A stretch of DNA of 7,822 nt from UBA11524 sp964383815 (GTDB taxonomy: Bacteria > Bacillota > Clostridia > Christensenellales > Aristaeellaceae), in assembly GCA_964383815.1 (NCBI GenBank), contig CAYLIC010000066.1:1-7822 (forward strand), given 5' to 3'. Both the position numbers and the translations under genes were made by a program. A model generated the notes under the pieces. The model made no database searches. It had not been told where the DNA came from and was given only the letters and a program-made list of their open reading frames with translations. Positions 1 to 6,343 of this stretch are shown here, in pieces (the first letter of the stretch is position 1; every line of letters begins with the position of its first letter).

Positions 1-14
1 CGTGTAACGCAAAG

Positions 15-49
15 CGCCCGCTCCCTGCAAGAAAAACAGGGAGCGGGCG
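15..49. terminator. Perfect 13-bp stem hairpin after the operon, probable bidirectional terminator
   Basis: Bases 15-27 (CGCCCGCTCCCTG) are perfectly complementary to 37-49, with a 9-nt loop at 28-36. The stem begins 5 nt past the stop codon of the GH30 gene, where an intrinsic terminator is expected. Read on the plus strand the stem is followed by five T (50-54); read on the minus strand it is followed only by CTTTG, with a run of A before it. It should therefore stop rightward transcription at least as well as the leftward operon. That hints at a convergent gene just left of the window, but only 14 bases lie there, so this is inference. Confidence 0.85.
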
Positions 50-53
50 TTTT

Positions 54-1349
54 TCATGCCGTCCAGGTACCCATGCTATGGGCAGGGAGTTTCCACTTCT
101 CGCCGCCAATGGTCACCGTGCAGTCGTTTGCATATGGGTTCAGCAGCACCAGTACGGCTTTTCCGTCCGGATTGATGAATCCCACCGTTTCCAGCGGTGC
201 AGTGCATGCTGTGCTCATTCGCCGGGCGCCCGGGCGCACATAATGGGCAAAGTGGTACATCGCATCATAGGCGTCATTCAGGCGGAGGCTGCCATCCGTG
301 CAAGCCGTAATGGGCGCCACGCACTGGTTGGTCACATAACTGGGGCCGCCCTGCTCATCCAGGAGCATATTCCAATCGATATACCCACAAGCACCGTGCA
401 GAAAATCGCCAATCATTTCGTGGGCATACCGCTGGCCCGGCCATTTTTCCGCCTCTTTCGGATAAAGAGCCGTGCAGCACTCCGTCATCACCAGGTGCAG
501 GCCCGGATAGTTTGCCTGTACCTGATCCATCTGGTCAAAGTGGTCCCCCGCATACCAGTGGAAAGCCGCACCCCATACCTTTTCCGGGCAGGCAATGGCG
601 CTCATGGTGGTTTGCACCCGTTCCCACAGCAGGTCTTTGTTGTTGTCCCAAATCAATATTTTCACATCGGCATGCCCGGCCTTTTCCAAGGCAGGTACCA
701 AATGTTCGCCCACAAAAGCAGCCTCCTGCTGAGCGCTGTAAAGGCACGTGGGCCAGCGGAGGCACTCGTTTGGCTCGTTTTGGGCCGTCAGCATCCAAAT
801 AGGAATGCCTTGGGCCTTGTATGCATCCAGGAAGCATACAAAATACCGGGCCATGGCATCGTAGTATTCCGGCAGGAGTCGCCCGCCAAACTCCAGCCTG
901 CCGGTGTCCTTCATCCATGCCGGTGGGCTCCAGGGGCAAGCGTGGAGCTGCAGCGTTCCAGCTACAGCCTGGGCAGCGTGAATCATGGGGATGGTTGCTT
1001 CCAGGTCAGCTTCAATGGAGAAATGCTCCATTTGCACATCTCCCGGAATATCCGCATAGGTATAGGGGCGTTCGGCAAAATCGCACCCGGCCATGGGCAC
1101 CCGGCACAGGCTGTAGCCAGCACCTTGCTCCTTATCGAAATAAAGGGTCATAACCCTTTGCTGCATTTCCGGCGAAAGAGCCTTCCACAGCAGGGCCGCA
1201 GCCCGGGTGAACGCACCGCCAAACCCTTCCACCTGCTGGTAGGTCTGCCGGGCGCACCAGGTCATTTCCCCCTGGGGTTCATCGTTCACAGGTTGGGCCT
1301 GCACCCGGTGCAGGCCACCCGGCCAGTGGCTAATCAGCATGCTGCTCAT
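54..1349 (-). CDS. Cytoplasmic glycoside hydrolase family 30 (glucosylceramidase-like beta-glycosidase)
   Basis: This 431-residue protein is a retaining GH30 glycosidase with a (beta/alpha)8 barrel and side beta-sandwich. Visible family marks are EGFGGAFTRAAA (about 41-52), CPWSPPAWMKDTG (about 138-150), TAQNEPNE with the presumed acid/base Glu192, LVMTE with the presumed nucleophile Glu290, and IDWNMLLDEQGGPSYVTNQCVAPI-type sequence around 324-347, where human GBA1 has the matching DWNLALNPEGGPNWV. Both catalytic glutamates are present and the length is normal for bacterial GH30, so it looks intact. There is no signal peptide, so it should act inside the cell on an imported substrate. Start: the ATG at 1349 has AAGGGAG six bases upstream; an ATG at 1379 would lie deep in the regulator gene and lacks such a site. 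It overlaps the regulator gene by 20 bases, suggesting translational coupling. The substrate cannot be read from sequence: beta-glucosides, 1,6-linked gluco-oligosaccharides and xylosides are all known in GH30. Confidence 0.93.
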   Translation of the reverse strand: MSSMLISHWPGGLHRVQAQPVNDEPQGEMTWCARQTYQQVEGFGGAFTRAAALLWKALSPEMQQRVMTLYFDKEQGAGYSLCRVPMAGCDFAERPYTYADIPGDVQMEHFSIEADLEATIPMIHAAQAVAGTLQLHACPWSPPAWMKDTGRLEFGGRLLPEYYDAMARYFVCFLDAYKAQGIPIWMLTAQNEPNECLRWPTCLYSAQQEAAFVGEHLVPALEKAGHADVKILIWDNNKDLLWERVQTTMSAIACPEKVWGAAFHWYAGDHFDQMDQVQANYPGLHLVMTECCTALYPKEAEKWPGQRYAHEMIGDFLHGACGYIDWNMLLDEQGGPSYVTNQCVAPITACTDGSLRLNDAYDAMYHFAHYVRPGARRMSTACTAPLETVGFINPDGKAVLVLLNPYANDCTVTIGGEKWKLPAHSMGTWTA

Positions 1350-2778
1350 GTATTTCTCCCTTCTCCCATGCCTGAACAAACTGCATGGGGGTCATGCCCG
1401 TTTCCCGCCTGAACACATAGCTGAAGTACTGGGCGGACTGATAGTGCAGGGCTGCAGCCACCTGGTGCACCTTCATCCGCTCCACCGTCAGCATACGCTT
1501 AGCCTGGCGGAGCTTGTAGGTAGTCATATAGTCCGCCACAGTTTGGTTCATGTCCTTTTTAAAGGCCGCCCGCAAGTAACCAGCGCTGCGGTGCATATCC
1601 TCTGCCATATCCTGAATGGTACCACCCGGATGCTTGTGAATCCACTTCAGTATTTCCTGCGTAAGGGGCGATACGTTGCACAGGCGTTGTTGTTCCGCCA
1701 GGCCCGCTCGGCTTGTCTTTTCCAGCCAGGTCATAGCCTCCGCCAGGGATTCAAAGGCGCCATTAGGCGGAAGGTTGCACCGCTCCTGCAAAAGATGAAA
1801 CAGTTCTTCCAGATCCTTCATCGGTTTCGCCCGGCACAAAATTTCCCGTTTCCACTGGGCCAGGGCGCCTTCCACCGCCTCCTGTTCCATCCTTTGCCAG
1901 GCATTCAGCACTGCAGCGGTGGACAAGGGCATTTCCGCCTGGGGCATGGGTCTGGCCAGGCGCAGGCTCGGCTGGGCACCTTGCAGAAAGCGTTCCTCCC
2001 CCGCGCGAATGCAGCATCCCCGCCATACACCCACATGGCGGGCGGAGAAAAACACCTCCGACCGGGCGCCATCCACACCCGTTGGGCGCAGCAGTGTTTC
2101 AAGGTTTTCCAGCACTGGACGCAGCGCCTGTCGGTCCTCCGCTCCACAAAGGATCCACAATCGCTGCTCCTCGCTGCAGGCCACAGCACCCGTCTGGCGC
2201 AGGTATTCCTCAAGCGCCGGCCAAAGGCTCACCGGCGGCTGGGATGCTCCGAAACGCAACGGTTGCCACAGGCCAAATAAGGTTAGTGCCTTGCCTTCCA
2301 TATCCAGCATTTTGCACAGCTTGTCTTGGCGAGTCTGATCGGTCAGCAGCATGCACAGGGCAGTTTCCTGCATCAGGCGCCGGTTTTGCCGCCGGTTGGC
2401 AATCTGCTCGCGAACAGCCAAGAGCCTGTCGGTCAAAATATCGCCGGTCAGTTCATGCTTAATAAGGTAGTCAAATGCGCCCACCGTCACCGCCTTGCGG
2501 GCATAGTGAAACTCCCTGTACGCTGTCAGCATCATCACAAAGGTGCCCGGGTGCTCCGTGCGTATCTGCTGGGCAAAGTCCAGCCCATTGCCGCCCGGCA
2601 CTTCAATGTCCAGAATACACAGCTGGAATGTCCCTTTGTCCCAAGCCTGCCGGGCCTGCATAAAGGACGTGCAGCAGACAGGCTCCTCATACCCCAGGCT
2701 GGCCCAATCCACCATACGGCACAGGTGATTCAGCGCAAGGCGGTCATCATCCAGCATCATAACGGAAATCTTATTCAC
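1330..2778 (-). CDS. YesN-type response regulator, REC domain plus AraC-family DNA-binding domain
   Basis: This 482-residue protein is the partner of the kinase encoded just upstream. The receiver domain spans about residues 3-120: acidic pocket DDD at 10-12, phospho-acceptor Asp57 in LDIEVP, Thr85 in MLTAY and Lys107 in LIKHE. A middle region of roughly 250 residues without a motif I recognise follows, as is usual in this group. The C-terminal 100 residues form an AraC/XylS double helix-turn-helix, with YLRAAFKKDMNQTVADY and then a QYFSYVFRRETGMTPMQF signature at about 450-467. Start: a GTG at 2778 has AAGGAG eight bases upstream and forms a GTGA overlap with the kinase stop codon; an in-frame GTG at 2796 lacks a ribosome site. 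Oddities are His after the conserved Lys in place of the common Pro, and VPGGNG in place of MPxMDG. It likely activates transcription of this operon when phosphorylated; the binding site is unproven. Confidence 0.93.
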   Translation of the reverse strand: MNKISVMMLDDDRLALNHLCRMVDWASLGYEEPVCCTSFMQARQAWDKGTFQLCILDIEVPGGNGLDFAQQIRTEHPGTFVMMLTAYREFHYARKAVTVGAFDYLIKHELTGDILTDRLLAVREQIANRRQNRRLMQETALCMLLTDQTRQDKLCKMLDMEGKALTLFGLWQPLRFGASQPPVSLWPALEEYLRQTGAVACSEEQRLWILCGAEDRQALRPVLENLETLLRPTGVDGARSEVFFSARHVGVWRGCCIRAGEERFLQGAQPSLRLARPMPQAEMPLSTAAVLNAWQRMEQEAVEGALAQWKREILCRAKPMKDLEELFHLLQERCNLPPNGAFESLAEAMTWLEKTSRAGLAEQQRLCNVSPLTQEILKWIHKHPGGTIQDMAEDMHRSAGYLRAAFKKDMNQTVADYMTTYKLRQAKRMLTVERMKVHQVAAALHYQSAQYFSYVFRRETGMTPMQFVQAWEKGEIHEQHAD

Positions 2779-4496
2779 CGCGTAATCTCCTTGCACTGTC
2801 GTGGTAGCTGCACCCGTACACAGGTGCCCTGCATCCAGGTGGACGCCACCGTAAAGCGGTATCCGCCCGGGCCATAGGTACGTTCCAGCCTTTCCACAAT
2901 ATTGCTCAGGGCAATGCCACGCATGCCGTTGCTTTCATGGTAAGTCAGGCAGTTTTTCAGCTGTCCTTCCGTCATGCCCACACCATTGTCCTCCACAGAA
3001 AGCAGCAGGCTTTCGCCCTCCACCCGGGCCTCCACCCGCAGGGTGCATCTTTCGCCCTTTGGCACAATGCCATGGAGCAGCGCGTTTTCCACCAATGGCT
3101 GCAACAGCATCCGGGGAATCAGCAACTGCCCGGCATTCTCCGGCAGGCTTGGCGCATAGATGAAGGCCTCAGGGTAGCGCACCGCTTGAATGGTCAGGTA
3201 ATGCTGCAGGATGCGACCTTCGCTTTCCAGGGTGTTCATGGCATCCGTCTGGCAGAAGTGCACCGTGTCCTGCAGCAATGTAATCAGCGCATTGGTGCTG
3301 GTGATTGCCTCCTGAGGTCGGTTCTCCTCAATCAGATAGGTAATGGAGTTCAATGTGTTGTAAATGAAATGGGGGCGAATCTGGGCCATCAGTAGGTTCA
3401 TTTGCGCCTGGCGCTTATCCTCCTCCGCCTTTACCACCGCATCGATATACCGCTGCAATTCTTCCGCCATCGTATTGATGTGCTGCCCCAGTGCCTCCAG
3501 CTCGTCATGGGTGGACAGATGCACCCGTGTGGAAAGCTCCCCCTTTGCAATGGCCTGCACAGCACGGGTCAGTTCCCCAATGGGTTTGCTTTTCTGAAAG
3601 ATGAATCCAGCGGCCACCACCGTTAGCATCAGGAAAATGGCACCCTCCAGCAGGGCATAGCCTTGCAGCTCCCGCCACACATCCTGGTTCATGGCATATC
3701 TGTCCAGCGCCAGCACAATGGTCCAATCCGGCTTTTCCATGCGTGCCGTGGTGAAGATATACCTTCCTTCATCATCATACCCTGTTTCCAGGGCAGCACC
3801 CTGGTAAAAGCCTTCCGGCGGTGTTTCGCCCAGGGGCAGGCCTGCATCGTCCAGCAGATAGATACTGCCATGGTGGCTGGTGTAGGCTTTTAGCATTTTT
3901 TCGAATATTTGAAAGCGGATTTCAGCAATCACACGGTTGTACTGCCGGGCCTTTTCAGGCTCCGGCTGATAGCGAAGGATGTAGCTGACACCCTCCACCC
4001 TCTTGCTGCCATAAGGGGTAAAGAACATGTGCTTGGCGCTGAAGGCTCCGTTTTTCTCGCTGGTCAGGTAATCCCTGTACCAATCCTCCTGCAGGAGGGA
4101 TTGATAGTCTTGCTCAAACCCACGCACACTGGTGAATATTTCTCCATCGGCCCGCTCGATAACAAAGGTGTCCACATACTGGCACAGATAGGAGTAAGTG
4201 CGCAGGTGTTCCATCACACGATAGCGTATATCCGTCTGCTGGCTCACCTCTTGAGGGTGCTGGGCCAAGAGCGTGTTAATGCTCTTGTCCGTGCAGATCA
4301 TGGTGCAAAACAGTTCCACATCTTCAAACACGGTTTCCACCTGTACGCGAATCTGCTGCACCACGTTCTGATTGTCCTGAAGGGATCGAACAGCAATTTG
4401 CTTGGATAGAATGGAGTAGGACATTACCAGAGAAAACACTAAGCACAGTGCAAACAGGGGCATGAAAATCACCAGCATACGCTTGCGCCAATCCAT
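2775..4496 (-). CDS. YesM-type membrane sensor histidine kinase
   Basis: This 573-residue membrane kinase detects an extracellular signal and phosphorylates the downstream regulator. Order of parts: N-terminal membrane segment (about 6-29), an extracytoplasmic region of about 250 residues that fits a double Cache fold, second membrane segment (about 281-301), HAMP linker (about 302-355), then the His_kinase (PF06580-type) motif AQIRPHFIYNTLNSI with the presumed phospho-accepting His376. The ATPase part has the N box QPLVENALLHG (Asn471) and the G1 box VEDNGVGM (Asp503). Start: the ATG at 4496 is preceded by GGGGGGTG at five bases' spacing, a good anti-16S match; the ATG at 4511 is preceded by A/T-rich sequence without such a site. 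The gene lies 33 bases after the second permease and shares a GTGA overlap with the regulator. All key residues are present, so it should be active. Its ligand is presumably the transported sugar or a related glycan (inference). Confidence 0.93.
   Translation of the reverse strand: MDWRKRMLVIFMPLFALCLVFSLVMSYSILSKQIAVRSLQDNQNVVQQIRVQVETVFEDVELFCTMICTDKSINTLLAQHPQEVSQQTDIRYRVMEHLRTYSYLCQYVDTFVIERADGEIFTSVRGFEQDYQSLLQEDWYRDYLTSEKNGAFSAKHMFFTPYGSKRVEGVSYILRYQPEPEKARQYNRVIAEIRFQIFEKMLKAYTSHHGSIYLLDDAGLPLGETPPEGFYQGAALETGYDDEGRYIFTTARMEKPDWTIVLALDRYAMNQDVWRELQGYALLEGAIFLMLTVVAAGFIFQKSKPIGELTRAVQAIAKGELSTRVHLSTHDELEALGQHINTMAEELQRYIDAVVKAEEDKRQAQMNLLMAQIRPHFIYNTLNSITYLIEENRPQEAITSTNALITLLQDTVHFCQTDAMNTLESEGRILQHYLTIQAVRYPEAFIYAPSLPENAGQLLIPRMLLQPLVENALLHGIVPKGERCTLRVEARVEGESLLLSVEDNGVGMTEGQLKNCLTYHESNGMRGIALSNIVERLERTYGPGGYRFTVASTWMQGTCVRVQLPRQCKEITR
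2787..2792 (-). promoter_or_regulatory. Ribosome binding site fixing the GTG start of the response regulator
   Basis: AAGGAG lies within the last codons of the kinase gene, eight bases before the GTG at 2778. It decides the start between two in-frame GTG codons: the other (2796) lies just upstream of this site and has no purine-rich sequence of its own. Position inside the upstream gene plus the GTGA overlap points to translational coupling of kinase and regulator. Confidence 0.8.
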
Positions 4497-4528
4497 GTGT
4501 TCACCCCCCATGAAATACTTATGCTTTC

Positions 4529-4556
4529 ATTATCCCTTAACAGCGCCTGCTGTCAA
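4529..4556 (-). promoter_or_regulatory. Candidate sigma-A promoter inside the 3' end of the second permease gene
   Basis: On the minus strand a perfect -35 hexamer TTGACA (4556-4551) is followed after 16 bases by GATAAT (4534-4529), five of six matches to TATAAT. The predicted transcription start is near 4522, leaving a leader of about 26 bases before the kinase ATG with its ribosome site. The hexamers sit in codons for the conserved permease ending GLTAGAVKG, so the same bases also serve as protein code. It would allow kinase, regulator and GH30 to be transcribed without the transporter, for example as basal sensor expression. Chance resemblance is possible. Confidence 0.5.
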
Positions 4557-5348
4557 TCCCTTCATGAAATATTTTGACCCAAACACAAACAAAATCAAAA
4601 TCGGCAGGGTGGACAATGCCAGCGTGCACATCTGCGCACCATAGTCGGTAGAATAAGCCGCAGCCAGGTTCGCCACCATCAGAGGGATGGTGTACATGGC
4701 CGGCTTGTTAATGGCAATCAGCGGCAGCAGGTAATTGTTCCAGGACCAGAGCCACACCAGCGTGGCCATGGTGGCCAGTGCCGGCTTGATGCAAGGAACC
4801 ACAATCCGCAGCAAAATTCCCGGCTCGGAGCAACCGTCCATGCGGGCGCTTTCCAGCATTTCTGTCGGCACAGAATCCTTGATGAACTGGCACATAAAAT
4901 AGGCACTGAAGGGGTGCGCCACCCAGGTGCAAATCAGCGGCCAATAGCTGCCGCTAAGGCCCAGCACCCGCATCTCAATCATGTAGCCGATTACGGAAAT
5001 CTGCGTGGGCAGCATCATCCCCACAAGCACACAGATGGTGAAGGTCTTGCTGAGCATAAAGCGGAATTTGGCCAGCGCATACCCAATGCCGCAGGACGTA
5101 ACCAGCGACAGCACCACCGCCGCCGCCGAAAGGAGCAGGCTGTTGGCGTAGGCCCCAAAAAGGTTATTCTGGAAGGACGTGTGCAGGTTATTCAGAAAGT
5201 AGTTGCCGGGCAAAAGCGGCAATCCGCGGAAGAGCTCCGCCGTTCTGTAGGTGCCCATCACAAAAATCATGTAAAACGGGAAAACAGCAATCAGCGCCAG
5301 CAGGAGCAGCCCGAACAGAAGTGCCGCATGTGGAGCCTTTTTTTTCAT
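4530..5348 (-). CDS. Carbohydrate ABC transporter permease, MalG/LplC type
   Basis: This 272-residue integral membrane protein is one half of the sugar import channel. About six membrane segments are visible (roughly 8-31, 66-94, 102-124, 136-156, 190-210, 240-257). The ATPase-docking EAA loop reads ESARMDGCSEPGILLRIVVP at about 166-185, including the invariant Gly172. The C terminus GLTAGAVKG is typical of the MalG/LacG/LplC branch. Start: ATG at 5348 with AAAGGAG eight bases upstream; it overlaps the preceding permease stop as TAATG, so the two are probably translated in a coupled way at near equal amounts. The start is followed by a run of eight A in the first Lys codons. No nucleotide-binding subunit is encoded in the window, so energy must come from a shared MsmX/UgpC-like ATPase elsewhere, as known for CUT1 sugar transporters of Bacillota. 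Confidence 0.94.
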   Translation of the reverse strand: MKKKAPHAALLFGLLLLALIAVFPFYMIFVMGTYRTAELFRGLPLLPGNYFLNNLHTSFQNNLFGAYANSLLLSAAAVVLSLVTSCGIGYALAKFRFMLSKTFTICVLVGMMLPTQISVIGYMIEMRVLGLSGSYWPLICTWVAHPFSAYFMCQFIKDSVPTEMLESARMDGCSEPGILLRIVVPCIKPALATMATLVWLWSWNNYLLPLIAINKPAMYTIPLMVANLAAAYSTDYGAQMCTLALSTLPILILFVFGSKYFMKGLTAGAVKG

Positions 5349-6277
5349 TACGCTTGCTCCTTTCTGCTGGTTACAAAGAAGCTAATGAGGGACAAAACTG
5401 CAATGATCAGGAACAGCAGGTTTGCCTCAGCCGAGGCATAACCCATAGCGTTGTTGGTCTTGTAGGCATCGTTGTAGAACTTCCATATAACCGTATATAC
5501 CGAATAGCTGGGCCCGCCCACATTGCCCACACCCACCGACCAGCCAGAGTACAGCTGCATGGGCTCATCAAAGAGCTGGAAGCAGCCAATCAACCCGGTA
5601 ATCATCAAGAACACCGTGGTGCGGCGGATGGAGGGAATCACCACCCGGGTAAAGGTTTGAAAGCTGTTTGCGCCGTCAATATGCGCCGCCTCGAACAGCT
5701 CGGCCGGAACAGCCATCATGGCTGAAAGGTAAATGGTGGCGTAATAGCCAAAGTTGCGCCATACGCACATGAGAATCACCACCATGCGGGCCGTTCCCAC
5801 CTCATGCAGCCAGGCGTAGTTTTCCTCCAGCACGCCCAGCTGCGTCAGAATGCTGTTGAGAATGCCGCTGTTCCAATCGAACATGTAGGAAAAAATGACA
5901 CCAATGGCTACAGGCGTGGTGATATAAGGCAAAAAGTAAATGGTTTGGAAAAACCGCTGGCGCTTTTTCAGGCTGTACAGGGCATAGGCCAGCAAGATGC
6001 CCAGCAGCATGTTCAACGGAATGATGATAACCACAAACAGAGCTGTGTTGCCCAAGGCCGTCAGGAACAGCTTGTCCACCGTCAGCAGGCGAATATAATT
6101 GTTCAACCCAACAAAGGTTTTCGCGGGGGAGATGCCGTTCCAGTTAAACCCGCTAAGATAGAAGGAATACAGAATAGGGAAAACGGAAAAGGCAAGAAAC
6201 GCCAGCATGAACGGCGCGGAGAAAACGTATGGCCACACATTTCTTTGGCCGGGCTTCCATGCTTGAATAGCTTTCAT
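5348..6277 (-). CDS. Carbohydrate ABC transporter permease, MalF/LplB type
   Basis: This 309-residue protein is the other channel subunit. Six likely membrane segments occur at about 18-40, 75-100, 110-132, 164-185, 222-238 and 283-304. The EAA loop reads EAAHIDGANSFQTFTRVVIP at about 196-215, with the invariant Gly202, where the ATPase docks. A long external loop between the last two segments contains YSGWSVGVGNVGGPSYS, matching the usual 'GGP...T' stretch of this family. Start: ATG at 6277 with GAGGTG six bases upstream; a GTG three codons earlier lies inside that ribosome site and is unlikely. It follows the binding-protein gene by 66 bases containing a hairpin that may lower its expression relative to that gene. 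Together with the second permease it should form the heterodimeric pore of a CUT1-type importer. Confidence 0.94.
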   Translation of the reverse strand: MKAIQAWKPGQRNVWPYVFSAPFMLAFLAFSVFPILYSFYLSGFNWNGISPAKTFVGLNNYIRLLTVDKLFLTALGNTALFVVIIIPLNMLLGILLAYALYSLKKRQRFFQTIYFLPYITTPVAIGVIFSYMFDWNSGILNSILTQLGVLEENYAWLHEVGTARMVVILMCVWRNFGYYATIYLSAMMAVPAELFEAAHIDGANSFQTFTRVVIPSIRRTTVFLMITGLIGCFQLFDEPMQLYSGWSVGVGNVGGPSYSVYTVIWKFYNDAYKTNNAMGYASAEANLLFLIIAVLSLISFFVTSRKEQA

Positions 6278-6306
6278 GGCTTGCACCTCATTGGCTGATG
6301 AATAAA

Positions 6307-6334
6307 GGGCGGCAGAAGGCTCCTCCTGCCGCCC
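6307..6334 (-). terminator. Intercistronic hairpin with short T-run, candidate attenuator / mRNA stabiliser
   Basis: Bases 6307-6315 (GGGCGGCAG on plus) pair perfectly with 6326-6334, giving a 9-bp GC-rich stem with a 10-nt loop. It starts nine bases past the binding-protein stop codon. On the minus strand the stem is followed by TTTATT, a weak U-tract. In many sugar transport operons such a structure lets most transcripts end, or protects their 3' end, after the binding protein, so that it is made in excess over the permeases. Partial read-through is expected because no promoter is visible before the first permease gene. Confidence 0.65.
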
Positions 6335-6343
6335 GGCCTGGGT

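Noticed and set aside
78..1412. 444-codon plus-strand open frame fully antisense to the GH30 gene, and longer than it
   Set aside because: The minus strand carries unmistakable GH30 motifs and a ribosome site. The antisense frame has no ribosome site, its translation shows no recognisable domain, and it is rich in His/Arg/Pro as expected from the complement of GC-biased codons.
1339..2280. 313-codon plus-strand open frame antisense to the response regulator
   Set aside because: Same cause: a shadow of GC-biased third positions in a clearly recognisable regulator gene, with no start signal or domain of its own.
5338..5345. Run of eight A (minus strand) at the start of the second permease as a possible slippage site
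   Set aside because: It encodes the ordinary Lys-rich N terminus directly after the start codon; no alternative frame product of interest follows.
4914..6298. Several plus-strand open frames of 134-175 codons opposite the two permeases, and one of 221 codons opposite the binding protein (7019-7684)
   Set aside because: All mirror genes with clear family motifs, and their translations are polar Gln/His/Arg-rich sequences typical of antisense to membrane or secreted proteins.
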